DNA of 64,000 nt from UBA2210 sp036825195 (GCA_036825195.1 DAISYQ010000013.1:1-64000); one strand, 5' to 3'. Positions 1 through 7,280 are shown, counted from the first letter of the stretch. Notes: generated from the letters alone by a model not told the origin. Numbers and translations: made by a program.

Positions 1-2
1 CC

Positions 3-134
3 AACACGGCAAGTGGATCGCGATTGATGATGACAGCGGCCTATAATCTGAAGGAAAACGGCGGCGGATACGCAGCCTGTGCCATCTGTGGCGGATTAAC
101 GCAGGGAGCCGGCTGTATCATATGGGTCGAGTAG
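3..134 (+). CDS. Thiolase (acetyl-CoA acyltransferase), C-terminal fragment
   Basis: Partial gene entering from the left edge; 43 codons remain and end at TAG 132-134. The translated tail contains SGSRLMMTAAYNLKENGG followed by CAICGGLTQGAG, matching the C-terminal catalytic segment of thiolases, where the Cys of the CxGxG motif acts as the general base. Thiolases cleave 3-ketoacyl-CoA or condense two acetyl-CoA in the cytoplasm. An acyl-CoA dehydrogenase starts about 80 bases downstream on the same strand, so the two probably belong to one fatty-acid or short-chain acyl-CoA degradation operon. Substrate length cannot be judged from this tail. Confidence 0.85.
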   Translation, partial: NTASGSRLMMTAAYNLKENGGGYAACAICGGLTQGAGCIIWVE

Positions 135-216
135 GAGATTTGTTCATAACATTTTCAAGAGCCTCAATTGACTAAAATAGAAAATCAAAAATGCAACATG
201 AATTGGAGGAAGAAAT

Positions 217-1359
217 ATGGATTTTGAATTATCTGATGAACATAAGATGTTGAAAGACATGACGGCTAAGTTTGCCAAGACGGAATTTACCCCCTACGTT
301 CATGAATGTGACAAGGAGGAAAAATATACACCGGAACTCCAAAAAAAGGCGGCTGAAAATGGTCTTGTCGGCGCATGGATACCGGAAGAATATGGCGGTG
401 CGGGTGTCGGTATATTGGGTAATACCCTCATCACCGAAGAGTACTGCAAGGTAGATATGGGGATCTGCATTAGTCTCTTGTCATCTTTCGGCTGTGAAAT
501 TATCTTTCAGAATGGAACAGAGGAACAGAAAAAGACCTATTTACCCCCTGTCTGTTCAGGCGAGCAAATCAGCGCCGGTGCCTTCACAGAACCCAATGCC
601 GGTACGGATGTAGCCAACTATGGTACGCGAGCCGTCAAGGACGGGAATGATTATGTAATCAATGGCAACAAGATGTTTATCACCAACGGAACGGTTTGCG
701 ATTTCTTGCTGACGGCTTGCATCACGAATCCGGAGGAAAAAAAGCACAAAAGATACAGCATAATCCTTGTTCCCGCAGATGCGGAAGGGATAACCCGAAC
801 CAAGATTCACGGAAAGATGGGAATTCGAACAACCGATACGGCGGAGATAGCCTTTGAGGATGTCAGGGTACCTCAATCCAATCTGATCGGGGAGGAAGAG
901 GGAAAGGGCTTTTACCAGCTTATGCATTTCTTTGACACGACACGGATCATGGTCGCGGGGCAGGCTCTTGGACTCTCCGAAGCATGTTTAGCGGAAAGTA
1001 TCAAGTATGTTAAGGAACGGACAGTTTTCGGGGCACCACTCGGTTCCTACCAGCTCACCCAGATGAAACTCACCGAGATGGCTATCCGGATTGAAGCGCT
1101 CAGGGGAATGACTTATAAGGCCGCGTGGTTGATGGATCAGGGTCGTCCCGATTACACTCTCGCAGCAATGGCAAAATATTTTGGAGGCGAGACCGCCGTT
1201 TTCTGTGCTAATTATGCCGTCGAGCTTCATGGCGGTTATGGGTACATAGATGAATATGCTGTCCAGAAATGGTACCGAGACGCAAAGGTACTCGAGCTCT
1301 TTGAAGGAACAAAAGAAGCAGAAATCATGACGATCGGCAGGGTGCTCCAGGCGGGTTAA
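217..1359 (+). CDS. Acyl-CoA dehydrogenase
   Basis: A 380-residue protein of the usual length for the family. It has the all-alpha N-terminal domain (about 1-115), the beta-barrel middle domain with GAFTEPNAGTD and FITNG motifs that contact FAD and substrate (about 120-225), and the C-terminal helical domain with ELHGGYGY and LFEGT. The Glu of LFEGT (near residue 363) occupies the position of the catalytic base of medium-chain enzymes. It oxidises an acyl-CoA to the 2-enoyl-CoA and passes electrons to ETF. A strong GGAGGA ribosome-binding site precedes the ATG. It follows a thiolase end, supporting a beta-oxidation role. The exact substrate is not determinable. Confidence 0.93.
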   Translation: MDFELSDEHKMLKDMTAKFAKTEFTPYVHECDKEEKYTPELQKKAAENGLVGAWIPEEYGGAGVGILGNTLITEEYCKVDMGICISLLSSFGCEIIFQNGTEEQKKTYLPPVCSGEQISAGAFTEPNAGTDVANYGTRAVKDGNDYVINGNKMFITNGTVCDFLLTACITNPEEKKHKRYSIILVPADAEGITRTKIHGKMGIRTTDTAEIAFEDVRVPQSNLIGEEEGKGFYQLMHFFDTTRIMVAGQALGLSEACLAESIKYVKERTVFGAPLGSYQLTQMKLTEMAIRIEALRGMTYKAAWLMDQGRPDYTLAAMAKYFGGETAVFCANYAVELHGGYGYIDEYAVQKWYRDAKVLELFEGTKEAEIMTIGRVLQAG

Positions 1360-1422
1360 ACACCGATTGGACTTCGCTTGTAATGTGTAGGGGAAGCGGT
1401 TATTCGCTATGAAGTTTTTCAA

Positions 1423-1468
1423 TACTTGCCTGCATACCTCTCCTTAGGTGTGAGAGGTGCGGGCAAGT
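1423..1468. terminator. Hairpin between convergent genes
   Basis: A long imperfect inverted repeat (ACTTGCC...CTCTC pairing with GAGAG...GGCAAGT) sits in the 150 bases between the plus-strand acyl-CoA dehydrogenase and the minus-strand methyltransferase. A short T-rich stretch follows on the plus side. The position between convergent genes suggests a terminator, possibly for both directions. Confidence 0.5.
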
Positions 1469-1510
1469 AAGGTAAATCTTTTTACTCCTTTCGATTAGGG
1501 GAAATCCGAT

Positions 1511-2065
1511 TCACTTTTTCAATACGGCAATACGACTGGCGCGGGTCTGTTCTCTGTCAATTACATAAAAATTTGATTCTTCGGCGATAGAGACGGTCGT
1601 TTCGAATTCTTCCGCCGTGATGTGTCCCTTGGGTTCGATAACCAGGAATATGGCTCCGGGTTTTAATGCCCCGTATATCTCTGAGAAAAAGCCGGGGGCA
1701 TCCGGAATTTCGTGCACGACGGCTATAGCAAAGGCGAAATCAACCTTTTCCGTCAGATCGTCGATTTCGAGAGAATTCTGATTGCATATCCGGGTTTCGA
1801 TCCTGTCGGAGACACCGGCCTTAAGGGCGCGTTTCCTGAGTGATGCAATCATCTTCTCCTGCATATCGATGCAGATGACCTTCCCGCTCCGGCCCGCCAT
1901 CCGGGCTGCGGGCAGGCTGAAGAATCCCATGGCGCATCCTATATCGAGGACGGTCATGCCGTCTTCGATATACGGGCTGAGTACCTTGTCGGGATTCTGA
2001 AATAACCTTCTGATCGGATTGGCAAGAAGATATCCGACCCATACGGGGCATACCCTTTCAGCCAT
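1511..2065 (-). CDS. Class I SAM-dependent methyltransferase
   Basis: A 184-residue protein with the Rossmann methyltransferase signature VLDIGCAMGFFS (motif I, around residues 40-50), an acidic residue after the second strand (ICIDMQ), and VVHEIPD plus a LKPG turn typical of the UbiE/Methyltransf_11 group. It should bind S-adenosylmethionine; the acceptor is unknown. The start follows a GGAG-type ribosome-binding site. An unrelated membrane methyltransferase-family gene ends about 27 bases upstream on the same strand, so the two may be cotranscribed. Confidence 0.85.
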   Translation of the reverse strand: MAERVCPVWVGYLLANPIRRLFQNPDKVLSPYIEDGMTVLDIGCAMGFFSLPAARMAGRSGKVICIDMQEKMIASLRKRALKAGVSDRIETRICNQNSLEIDDLTEKVDFAFAIAVVHEIPDAPGFFSEIYGALKPGAIFLVIEPKGHITAEEFETTVSIAEESNFYVIDREQTRASRIAVLKK

Positions 2066-2092
2066 TGATCGCTCCTTTGGTGTCCGCTTAAT

Positions 2093-2569
2093 TTACAGGT
2101 ATCTTCTCACCCGTTTCTTGTATTTCAGATATTGTTCCGAGAAGCGGCTTTCAAGAAATTTTTCTTCCCCCACGATTATCAGGTGGTACACGACCATGCT
2201 GTAGATTCCCATAATGAAGACAACGATATTATCGATAAACACTATTCCCGAAAGTGACAGCAGGTTAAATCCCAGATACATGGGATTCCGGCTGATTTGA
2301 TACAGGCCGCCTGTTTTCAGCACGGTATCTTCCGTCGGAACTCCCAATCGTGTCGACTTCCCCAGGTTTATAAGGCTTACAATGGAAAAGATCAGGCCGA
2401 TACAAAGGATGATGACGGCAACCCATCTTTGCGTTGTCATGTTGCTGATATCATGTGTTGAAACCAATGCTATCAGCAGCAGTACCCAGACGATATATCC
2501 TGAAATTTTTCCGGAATAAAATAAAAGCGGGTGTATCGGAGTTTTCCCGATCATATGCATCATATTCAT
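2093..2569 (-). CDS. Isoprenylcysteine carboxyl methyltransferase-like membrane protein
   Basis: A 158-residue integral membrane protein with about four hydrophobic segments. The C-terminal half carries GLYQISRNPMYLG and a terminal EEKFLESRFSEQYLKYKKRV motif, hallmarks of the ICMT/phospholipid methyltransferase (PEMT, NnrU-like) superfamily in which RNPMY and the terminal Glu-Tyr region form the SAM site. The bacterial substrate is usually unknown. It lies just upstream of a soluble methyltransferase on the same strand. A second, longer member of this superfamily occurs in the cassette array at about 8 kb; the two differ in length and are not recent duplicates. Confidence 0.8.
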   Translation of the reverse strand: MNMMHMIGKTPIHPLLFYSGKISGYIVWVLLLIALVSTHDISNMTTQRWVAVIILCIGLIFSIVSLINLGKSTRLGVPTEDTVLKTGGLYQISRNPMYLGFNLLSLSGIVFIDNIVVFIMGIYSMVVYHLIIVGEEKFLESRFSEQYLKYKKRVRRYL

Positions 2570-2644
2570 ACCGTTACCTTTATAACGCCGCAGACCACCA
2601 CCAGTACAGCCGCATTGTACGATCGGCTATCTATTCCATAACTA

Positions 2645-3211
2645 TCATTTTTTCTTATAATTATTGCCGATGTTCCATGCCTTGCCGAGATTGTCACCCA
2701 GAGACCAGTAATGATTGTCTGGCATCGTTAATGTGAAGGGATTGATCTTTGTTATGTCCAACTTTTTATCCGTCATGTACCTTTCTTCCGTGAACACCTC
2801 CTTCACCTCTCCGATATAGAGGATATCGAAGGGCAACTTGATGGTATCGTAGAGGGTACACGACATACAGATCGGGCATTCTCTGATCAGAGGGGCCTTG
2901 CCCAACGCGCCGTAGAAGATATCAAACACTTCTGATTTATCGGTTGTACTTCCCGAAACCAGGCCGCAGTAATCGGTCTGTTCGATCAGCGAGACGTCGG
3001 GAACATTGATACTGAATTCCTTGTTTTTCTCGATTCCCTTGTTGGTGTGATGGGGCCCCAGGGCTACCATGAATAAGGGTGGTTCGTAATTCACCCGTGA
3101 AATCCAGCCTACGGGCATGACGTTTACTTTTCCCCCAACAACGGAACCAACCAATACCACCGGCATCGGGTAAAAGAATGCCGCGCCACTGTCAACCTTT
3201 ATTTTATCCAT
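2645..3211 (-). CDS. Flavin reductase / FMN-binding split-barrel protein
   Basis: A 188-residue protein of the flavin reductase-like domain family. MPVVLVGSVVGGKVNVMPVGWISRV near the N-terminus, the NKEFSINVPD stretch and the following Y-C-G-L-V-S-G region are typical of the FMN-binding split barrel. Members act as NAD(P)H:flavin oxidoreductases or FMN-binding redox proteins in anaerobes. Start at the ATG preceded by a GGGAGGAAAG ribosome-binding site. A related protein is cut by the right edge of the window. Confidence 0.85.
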   Translation of the reverse strand: MDKIKVDSGAAFFYPMPVVLVGSVVGGKVNVMPVGWISRVNYEPPLFMVALGPHHTNKGIEKNKEFSINVPDVSLIEQTDYCGLVSGSTTDKSEVFDIFYGALGKAPLIRECPICMSCTLYDTIKLPFDILYIGEVKEVFTEERYMTDKKLDITKINPFTLTMPDNHYWSLGDNLGKAWNIGNNYKKK

Positions 3212-3298
3212 TGCTCTTTCCTCCCTGGAATGAGTGTATCATAAATTTATCATTTTGAAACAGGTATCACGGGTGCAGTATGTAGAGATATTTTACCC

Positions 3299-3326
3299 TT
3301 GACAATTATGATAACAGGAGTAGTAT
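3299..3326 (+). promoter_or_regulatory. Possible sigma-70 promoter
   Basis: TTGACA (3299-3304) is followed after 16 bases by TAGTAT (3321-3326). It lies upstream of the terminator at 3412 and of the integrase remnant, so it may be a relic of the integron's own leader. Sequence resemblance only. Confidence 0.3.
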
Positions 3327-3411
3327 CCAAGCGTTACGTTCATTCAGACATGCAGTATAACCGGATTAGCTTCTTTTACCATAGAAAGAGGACCTATGAT
3401 CTGACAAAGAT

Positions 3412-3443
3412 ACCCCGTTTCACATACAGAGACGGGGTTTTTT
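3412..3443 (+). terminator. Rho-independent terminator
   Basis: A perfect 7-bp stem (ACCCCGT / ACGGGGT) with a 13-base loop, followed by six T. No intact plus-strand gene lies directly upstream; it separates the chromosomal side from the integrase remnant that begins 13 bases later. Confidence 0.6.
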
Positions 3444-3456
3444 CGTTTGTGAAGAC

Positions 3457-3582
3457 GGGTATGATATGCGGTTGACGATTTAAGAACTACTCGGTCATAA
3501 AGACATAAAAACTACGATGACTTATACACATGCTTTAAATCAAGGCCTCCAGGGAGTTCGAAGCCCGGTGGATGTTTTATAA
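3457..3582 (+). pseudogene. intI: Integron integrase (IntI) C-terminal remnant
   Basis: Reading 3457-3582 gives GYDMRLTI, a stop (TAA 3481-3483), then ELLGHKDIKTTMTYTHAL and NQG-G-RSP-D-L with a final TAA. This is the box II end of tyrosine recombinases, and the N(Q/R)GG-GVRSP-D-L tail is specific to integron integrases. The nucleophilic Tyr in TYTHAL is present, but an in-frame stop replaces the Gln before ELLGHKD and everything upstream is missing. The fragment reads toward the cassettes and ends about 175 bases before the attI core. Class 1 integrons have the opposite orientation; Treponema denticola and some other chromosomal integrons have this one. Confidence 0.8.
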
Positions 3583-3589
3583 TGTGTAT

Positions 3590-3626
3590 GAGGGGGTGTT
3601 ATACAGTTTCTGTATAACACCCCCTC
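3590..3626. repeat. Perfect 17-bp inverted repeat beside the integrase remnant
   Basis: Arms 3590-3606 and 3610-3626 are exact reverse complements around a 3-base TTT loop. No T-run follows, so it is not a classical terminator. The arms carry the octamer TTATACAG, which also occurs as direct copies at 3704 and 3734 inside the attI region. A decayed version with only the right arm conserved lies near 6015-6036 behind the second IntI tail. It could be a recombinase or regulator binding site, or a folded single-strand site. Confidence 0.75.
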
Positions 3627-3695
3627 GTAAATTGAGGTTCTCTTTATATATATTTGTATGACAATTGCTTACGATTGCACCCTTAATATGTTTTC

Positions 3696-3765
3696 GAGGG
3701 GTCTTATACAGTTCTGCTAACTGTGTTTTGTTTTTATACAGAAAACTGTCTATTTAATGTTAGGC
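3696..3765 (+). other. attI-like site 1 (cassette insertion site)
   Basis: The segment between the IntI tail and the first cassette ends in GTTAGGC (3759-3765), a canonical GTTRRRY core. About 62 bases before the core are nearly repeated at 6112-6172 in front of the glycosyltransferase cassette, also ending in GTTAGGC. Two direct TTATACAG copies (3704, 3734) resemble the direct repeats to which IntI binds in attI. The first cassette begins at TTAGGC, and its own attC opens with the exact complement GCCTAAC (5174-5180), as expected after IntI-catalysed insertion. Confidence 0.7.
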
Positions 3766-3778
3766 AATAGGAGGAAGT

Positions 3779-5179
3779 ATGGCTAAAGCGACAGGTACAA
3801 CCAAGCCGTCACAGACTACAAAAAAGAAGCCAGTCTCGAAGAAGGCCTCTACTATGCTGTCAAAGAACACTAAGAAAAGTGACGATGGTCGCTCACTTAC
3901 CATGAATGTGAGCATAACCGAAGATGCTTTTAAGGGAGCAGAGGCTCTGAAAAAAGTCGTAGGTGAGAAGGATGCGAAGAAGGCTCGCGCCAGTGCACGC
4001 GAGAAAATTATGAAGCTTGCTCTTGAATCCCCACCGAGCAAACTATCCCCTAATGATAGATTCCTATTCGCGTATAGTTGTGCCCTCTCGAACGATACAC
4101 TTTCGGGTTACTGCACGTTGGATGAAAAGCACATCGCAGATGTTCAACATATGCTGACGAGGATCAAGGCATACGCAGACGATCTGACTCAAACTCGCCC
4201 ATTGAATTTCTTGATGTTCGCCTCTCCCGGGGCTGGTAAATCTCACTTCATCGACTGTGTGGCGAAAAACCTCAGTTCACGCGATGTTACTGCAATCACT
4301 TTCAACATGGCGAGCATGAGTTCACCAGATGATCTTATGCGACCACTGGATGAAGCAAGAAACGCCAAGGTCGAGGACGAGTTGCCGTTGCTATTTTTTG
4401 ATGAGTTCGACTCATCAGTTGAGAACTACGGACTTCTGCTTCCTCTTCTATGGGATGGCTCGCTCAGTTTAGGCGAACGAGATCTAAAGTTAGGCAAGAC
4501 CGTCGTTGTCCTCGCTGGCAGCAATCCAGCCCTTGAAGAGACCCTTACACATGCGAAGAGCATGGCAACAGATGTCCCCCTCCCGCAGGGCATGACGTCC
4601 AAGGCTGTTGATCTCTTCTCTCGGATTAATGGCGCGGTTATCAGTATACCACCATTCTTCGAGCCGGCGAAGGGTATTGACCGACGCGCCGACAAAGTTG
4701 CCATCGGATGCCAGCTCCTAAAAAAAAGGTTCGGGAGCGACTTAGAGATGGTTCCGATAGCTTTGTTGCGAATGATCGCTGCTACGCGCTTTCGATACGG
4801 GGTTCGAAGCATCGCACACCTGATCGATCTTATCCCAAGCAGGAAGATTAAGAAAAAAGTCTTATCTCTTAATCAGTTGGGGCTTCCCTTGGGTACACCA
4901 GCGGCGCTGAGGAAGAGCAGCTTAGCCTATCATGTCATAGACGATGAGAACCATGCTCACGGTATTGTCGACGCGTGGCAGAGCGCCTCAAAGCACTCAG
5001 GTTTGGTGCCCATCCACACTGCATTCAGAGGGAGAGAGTATGAAGGCCGGGGTGATGCCGGCGACTTCTTCCTGAAAATGCGGCTGGCATTTGAATTGGA
5101 GCGCCTATCCGATGACACTCCCAGACCAATAAGAAAGAGTGGTACCACCAAGAAGACCCATAGCAAGAAGAAAGCCTAA
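3779..5179 (+). CDS. AAA+ ATPase in an integron cassette
   Basis: A 466-residue protein with an ATPase core: Walker A SPGAGKS (about 149-155), Walker B LLFFDEFDS (about 204-212) and a sensor-1-like VVVLAGSN (about 242-249). Both ends are very lysine-rich (1-35 and the last 15 residues), suggesting contact with nucleic acid or another polyanion; this is inference. No protease, helicase or nuclease domain is visible. AGGAGG lies 6 bases before the ATG. The stop codon falls inside the attC (GCCTAAC), a typical tight cassette. At 1.4 kb it is long for a cassette gene. I do not recognise a named family; a stand-alone MoxR/ClpX-like or defence-type ATPase is possible. Confidence 0.88.
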   Translation: MAKATGTTKPSQTTKKKPVSKKASTMLSKNTKKSDDGRSLTMNVSITEDAFKGAEALKKVVGEKDAKKARASAREKIMKLALESPPSKLSPNDRFLFAYSCALSNDTLSGYCTLDEKHIADVQHMLTRIKAYADDLTQTRPLNFLMFASPGAGKSHFIDCVAKNLSSRDVTAITFNMASMSSPDDLMRPLDEARNAKVEDELPLLFFDEFDSSVENYGLLLPLLWDGSLSLGERDLKLGKTVVVLAGSNPALEETLTHAKSMATDVPLPQGMTSKAVDLFSRINGAVISIPPFFEPAKGIDRRADKVAIGCQLLKKRFGSDLEMVPIALLRMIAATRFRYGVRSIAHLIDLIPSRKIKKKVLSLNQLGLPLGTPAALRKSSLAYHVIDDENHAHGIVDAWQSASKHSGLVPIHTAFRGREYEGRGDAGDFFLKMRLAFELERLSDDTPRPIRKSGTTKKTHSKKKA

Positions 5180-5233
5180 CAAGGCTAATACAACCGACGC
5201 AAAAAGCCGTGCGGCTGATTAGCAACGTTCGGC
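5174..5233 (+). other. attC recombination site 1 (60 bp)
   Basis: Begins with GCCTAAC (R'') and ends with GTTCGGC (R', 5227-5233). The interior has the imperfect dyad of 59-base elements (CAACCGACGC opposite GCGGCTGATTAG, around a short GCCGTGCGGC stem). Its 60-bp length and layout closely parallel classical aadA-type attC sites. R'' is the exact complement of the GTTAGGC attI core at 3759, so this is the attC of the AAA+ cassette. Confidence 0.88.
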
Positions 5234-5246
5234 AAAAGGAGAAGAG

Positions 5247-5723
5247 ATGATGAAGATTTTTCTGATCACCGCCCTCGCGATGTTTACTGCGATACTACCC
5301 TTGCAAGCAGCGGGCAACATGAAAGCATTTCCGCCGGCCGAGGCGGGCATTGTTCGCCATGTCTTGCAGTTGCCGCAGCAGAAGGAAGAAGCTGGATTCA
5401 AAATGGAACTGATCGTGGGCAAGACGGTTGAGGTCGACAAGGGCAACAGGTACTTCTTTGGCGGCAAGATCAAGGCAGAAACGATCAAGGTATGGGGCTT
5501 TACTCGGTACATTGTCTCCAAACTTGGGCCCATGGCGGGTACGCTGGTGGCAATCGATCCGAACGCGCCAAAAGAGAGACGCTTCGTCCCGCTGGGGGGC
5601 GAACCCTACCTCATCCGCTATAACAGCCGCTTGCCCATCGTGATCTACGCACGAGAAGGTGTTGAGGCCCGCTATCGGATATGGGCAGCTGATACTGAGG
5701 CAACCCCGATTCCTGAAGGCTGA
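5247..5723 (+). CDS. eco: Ecotin-like periplasmic serine protease inhibitor
   Basis: A 158-residue protein with a cleavable signal peptide (about 1-20, ending near LQA-A). The mature part aligns with ecotin: AFPPAEAG, RHVLQLP-Q, LIVGKTVEVD, KAETIKVWGFTRY, then RYNSRLPIVIYA and RYRIWAAD. Ecotin dimers block trypsin-fold proteases in the periplasm. The reactive loop reads G-T-L-V-A-I where E. coli has S-T-M-M-A-C, so P1 is probably Leu. Both cysteines of the E. coli disulfide are replaced (Lys and Ile). It is the second cassette, 13 bases after an attC, with a GGAG site; no attC is recognisable behind it. Confidence 0.87.
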   Translation: MMKIFLITALAMFTAILPLQAAGNMKAFPPAEAGIVRHVLQLPQQKEEAGFKMELIVGKTVEVDKGNRYFFGGKIKAETIKVWGFTRYIVSKLGPMAGTLVAIDPNAPKERRFVPLGGEPYLIRYNSRLPIVIYAREGVEARYRIWAADTEATPIPEG

Positions 5724-5782
5724 GATCAAGCGTGGGGGAAATCGGGGGATACCATACTTATTCTCTTGACTTAACGTAACTT

Positions 5783-5929
5783 CAGCAAGAAGAAATTACA
5801 GAGATGCAAAGGCGCGAACATACAGGGCGACCACGTGGCCGCGTAAGTTTTGTCGAAAGTCTGGAGAGTTCGCTTGGTCGCTCTTTGAAACCAAAGAAGA
5901 CGGGAAGAAAACCTAAGGATACAAACTAA
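5783..5929 (+). pseudogene. Y1/REP-type transposase C-terminal remnant, copy 1
   Basis: The frame 5783-5929 encodes a tail containing REHTGRPRGRVSFVESLE and GRSLKPKKTGRKPK, like the C-terminus of REP-associated (IS200-like, Y1) transposases, which end in FV-LE-LGR-L-P-K-GRPKK. The frame is closed upstream by TAA 5777-5779 and the catalytic HUH/Tyr domain is absent. Similar copies lie at 7137 and 9534. The conserved block starts at about 5740, immediately after the ecotin cassette, and appears to replace that cassette's attC. Confidence 0.6.
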
Positions 5930-5951
5930 TAGGTAACAGTGTCCCCGGAAT

Positions 5952-5990
5952 TTCCTAAAGGGAACGAAGAGTCCCGCAGATACATTGTAA
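5952..5990 (+). pseudogene. intI: Integron integrase extreme C-terminal remnant, copy 2
   Basis: About 13 codons survive, ending in KSPADTL and TAA 5988-5990, equivalent to the last residues of IntI. A one-base shift separates it from the preceding PKG codons. It directly precedes attI-like site 2. Alone it would be unremarkable; its identity rests on alignment with the other IntI tails at 3457, 7230 and 9671. Confidence 0.55.
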
Positions 5991-6172
5991 AGTGTAAGGG
6001 ATGGTGTATTACGGAGTTCTGTATAACACCCCCTCATAAATAATGAATAATTTGATTATCAATATATGATTAGATACTTAAGAACTGTTTTTTTGTAACA
6101 GCATAGGCGGTTTATACAGTTTCATTAACTGTATTTCGGTTTTATAAGAAAACTGTCTATTTAATGTTAGGC
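5991..6172 (+). other. attI-like site 2
   Basis: Follows the IntI tail exactly as attI-like site 1 does. It contains a half-preserved right arm of the palindrome seen at 3590-3626 (CTGTATAACACCCCCTC near 6020-6036). The last 61 bases (6112-6172) are nearly the same as 3704-3765 and end in core GTTAGGC (6166-6172). Two attI sites in one array are unusual and point to duplication of the integrase-3'/attI segment. Confidence 0.65.
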
Positions 6173-6211
6173 TAATATTAGGAAGTCGAATGGCGGGAGA
6201 AATTTAAAAAA

Positions 6212-6970
6212 ATGATAGAGGAACCTGCTTTTAGGTTTTCGCTGATTATCCCGGCTCATAATGAGCAGGACTATCTTCCCGCGTTGCTTGACACAGTGGA
6301 TATCGCTCGACGTAATTATAATTGTGGCAGAAATGCAATTGAAGTAATTGTTACTGATAATGACTCTACCGACAAAACTTCAGAGATAGCCAGAACTCGT
6401 GGGTGTGTGCTTGTTCACGAAGAAAAACGCGTCATAGCGGCTGTACGCAATGCCGGTGCAACTGTCGCCCGGGGAGATATCCTAATGTTTGTAGACGCCG
6501 ACAGCCAAATCCATCCCAATACATTTAACGCAATTGATCATGCGATGTTAAACAATAGAATCATAGCTGGTTCAACCGGTGTCCGTATGGAGCGTATGTC
6601 CTTTGGTATCGCGATGGCATATATGTTCATGGTACCTATGATATGGGTAACAGGCATGGACACGGGAGTTGTTTTTTGTTGGCGGAATGATTTTGAGGCC
6701 ATAGGCGGGTACAATGAGCAAAAGCTGTTCGCTGAAGATGTTGATTTCCTTTGGCGATTAAAAAGGTTGGGCAACACCCGTGGACAAAGATTGACAAGAG
6801 TAACTTCTACCAAGGCAGTAACATCCATGCGAAAATTTGATCAGTATGGAGACTGGCATTATTTTACCCTGATCGCATATGCACTATATGCAATGTGTTT
6901 CTCATTCAAGCGCGTTGAGAACTTCGCAAAAAAATATTGGTATGATGATCTGAATAGAGATAAAGATTAA
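6212..6970 (+). CDS. Family 2 glycosyltransferase
   Basis: A 252-residue GT-A fold protein: FSLIIPAHNEQDYLP at the start, VTDNDSTDKT, the metal-binding DAD motif in MFVDADSQIHP, and GGYNEQKLFAEDVDF containing the ED motif. It should transfer a sugar from a nucleotide-sugar; acceptor unknown. A hydrophobic stretch (about 128-150) may lie against the membrane. It is the single gene of a cassette bounded by attI-like site 2 and an attC at 6994. The ATG at 6212 is preferred; a short upstream frame (ATG 6190) stops after six codons. Confidence 0.87.
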   Translation: MIEEPAFRFSLIIPAHNEQDYLPALLDTVDIARRNYNCGRNAIEVIVTDNDSTDKTSEIARTRGCVLVHEEKRVIAAVRNAGATVARGDILMFVDADSQIHPNTFNAIDHAMLNNRIIAGSTGVRMERMSFGIAMAYMFMVPMIWVTGMDTGVVFCWRNDFEAIGGYNEQKLFAEDVDFLWRLKRLGNTRGQRLTRVTSTKAVTSMRKFDQYGDWHYFTLIAYALYAMCFSFKRVENFAKKYWYDDLNRDKD

Positions 6971-6993
6971 AAAGATCATGAATAAGTTCTATT

Positions 6994-7060
6994 GTCCAAC
7001 CTTTGCATCAAGTCGGATTTGGCTAAAAAACAGCCAAACCGCTTATGCAACCCGTTATAA
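6994..7060 (+). other. attC recombination site behind the glycosyltransferase
   Basis: Opens with GTCCAAC (6994-7000) and closes with GTTATAA (7054-7060). Between them GCAT...TTTGGCT pairs with AGCCAAA...ATGC, interrupted by extra bases on one side, which is the hallmark of attC folding. The core after the crossover point, TTATAA, is the first base set of repeat element A. Confidence 0.75.
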
Positions 7061-7092
7061 AACCTATATCAATCTAGGGATTGAAGAAAATG
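7055..7092 (+). repeat. Repeat element A, truncated copy
   Basis: Starts with TTATAAAACCTATATCAATC directly at the attC crossover, like the longer copies at 9401 and 10712. It keeps only about 38 bases before jumping to the transposase-tail segment. Element A is unassigned; the complete copies could encode a fragment such as YINPGLKKLKNEIEN. Confidence 0.6.
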
Positions 7093-7136
7093 TAATCGGG
7101 GGACACCATACTTGTTTTCTTGACTTAACGTAACTT

Positions 7137-7280
7137 CAGCAAGAAGAAATTACAGAGATGCAAAGGCGTGAACATACAGGGCGACCACTTGGCAACGTAA
7201 GTTTTGTCGAAAGTCTGGAGAGTTCGTTTGTGTTTAATCAGGGTCCAAAGAAATTTAAGAACCCTGCAGATACATTGTAA
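7137..7280 (+). pseudogene. In-frame junction of transposase tail and IntI tail
   Basis: The frame from 7137 begins as the REP-type transposase tail (REHTGRPLGNVSFVESLESS). With no frameshift at about 7227 it becomes the end of the integron integrase (VFNQGPKKFKNPADTL), stopping at TAA 7278-7280. Compared with the copy at 9534-9781, the end of the transposase and the box II part of IntI (including the catalytic Tyr) are deleted. Neither part can be functional; this is a recombination scar. Confidence 0.65.

Noticed and set aside
3590..3626. Palindrome read as a rho-independent terminator or LexA box
   Set aside because: No T-run on either side, and the CTGT/ACAG half-sites are in the wrong order and spacing for a LexA box.
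5804..5929. Possible 41-codon gene starting at the ATG inside the transposase tail
   Set aside because: It is only the C-terminus of a known transposase type; no ribosome-binding site, and the equivalent frame is altered in the other copies.
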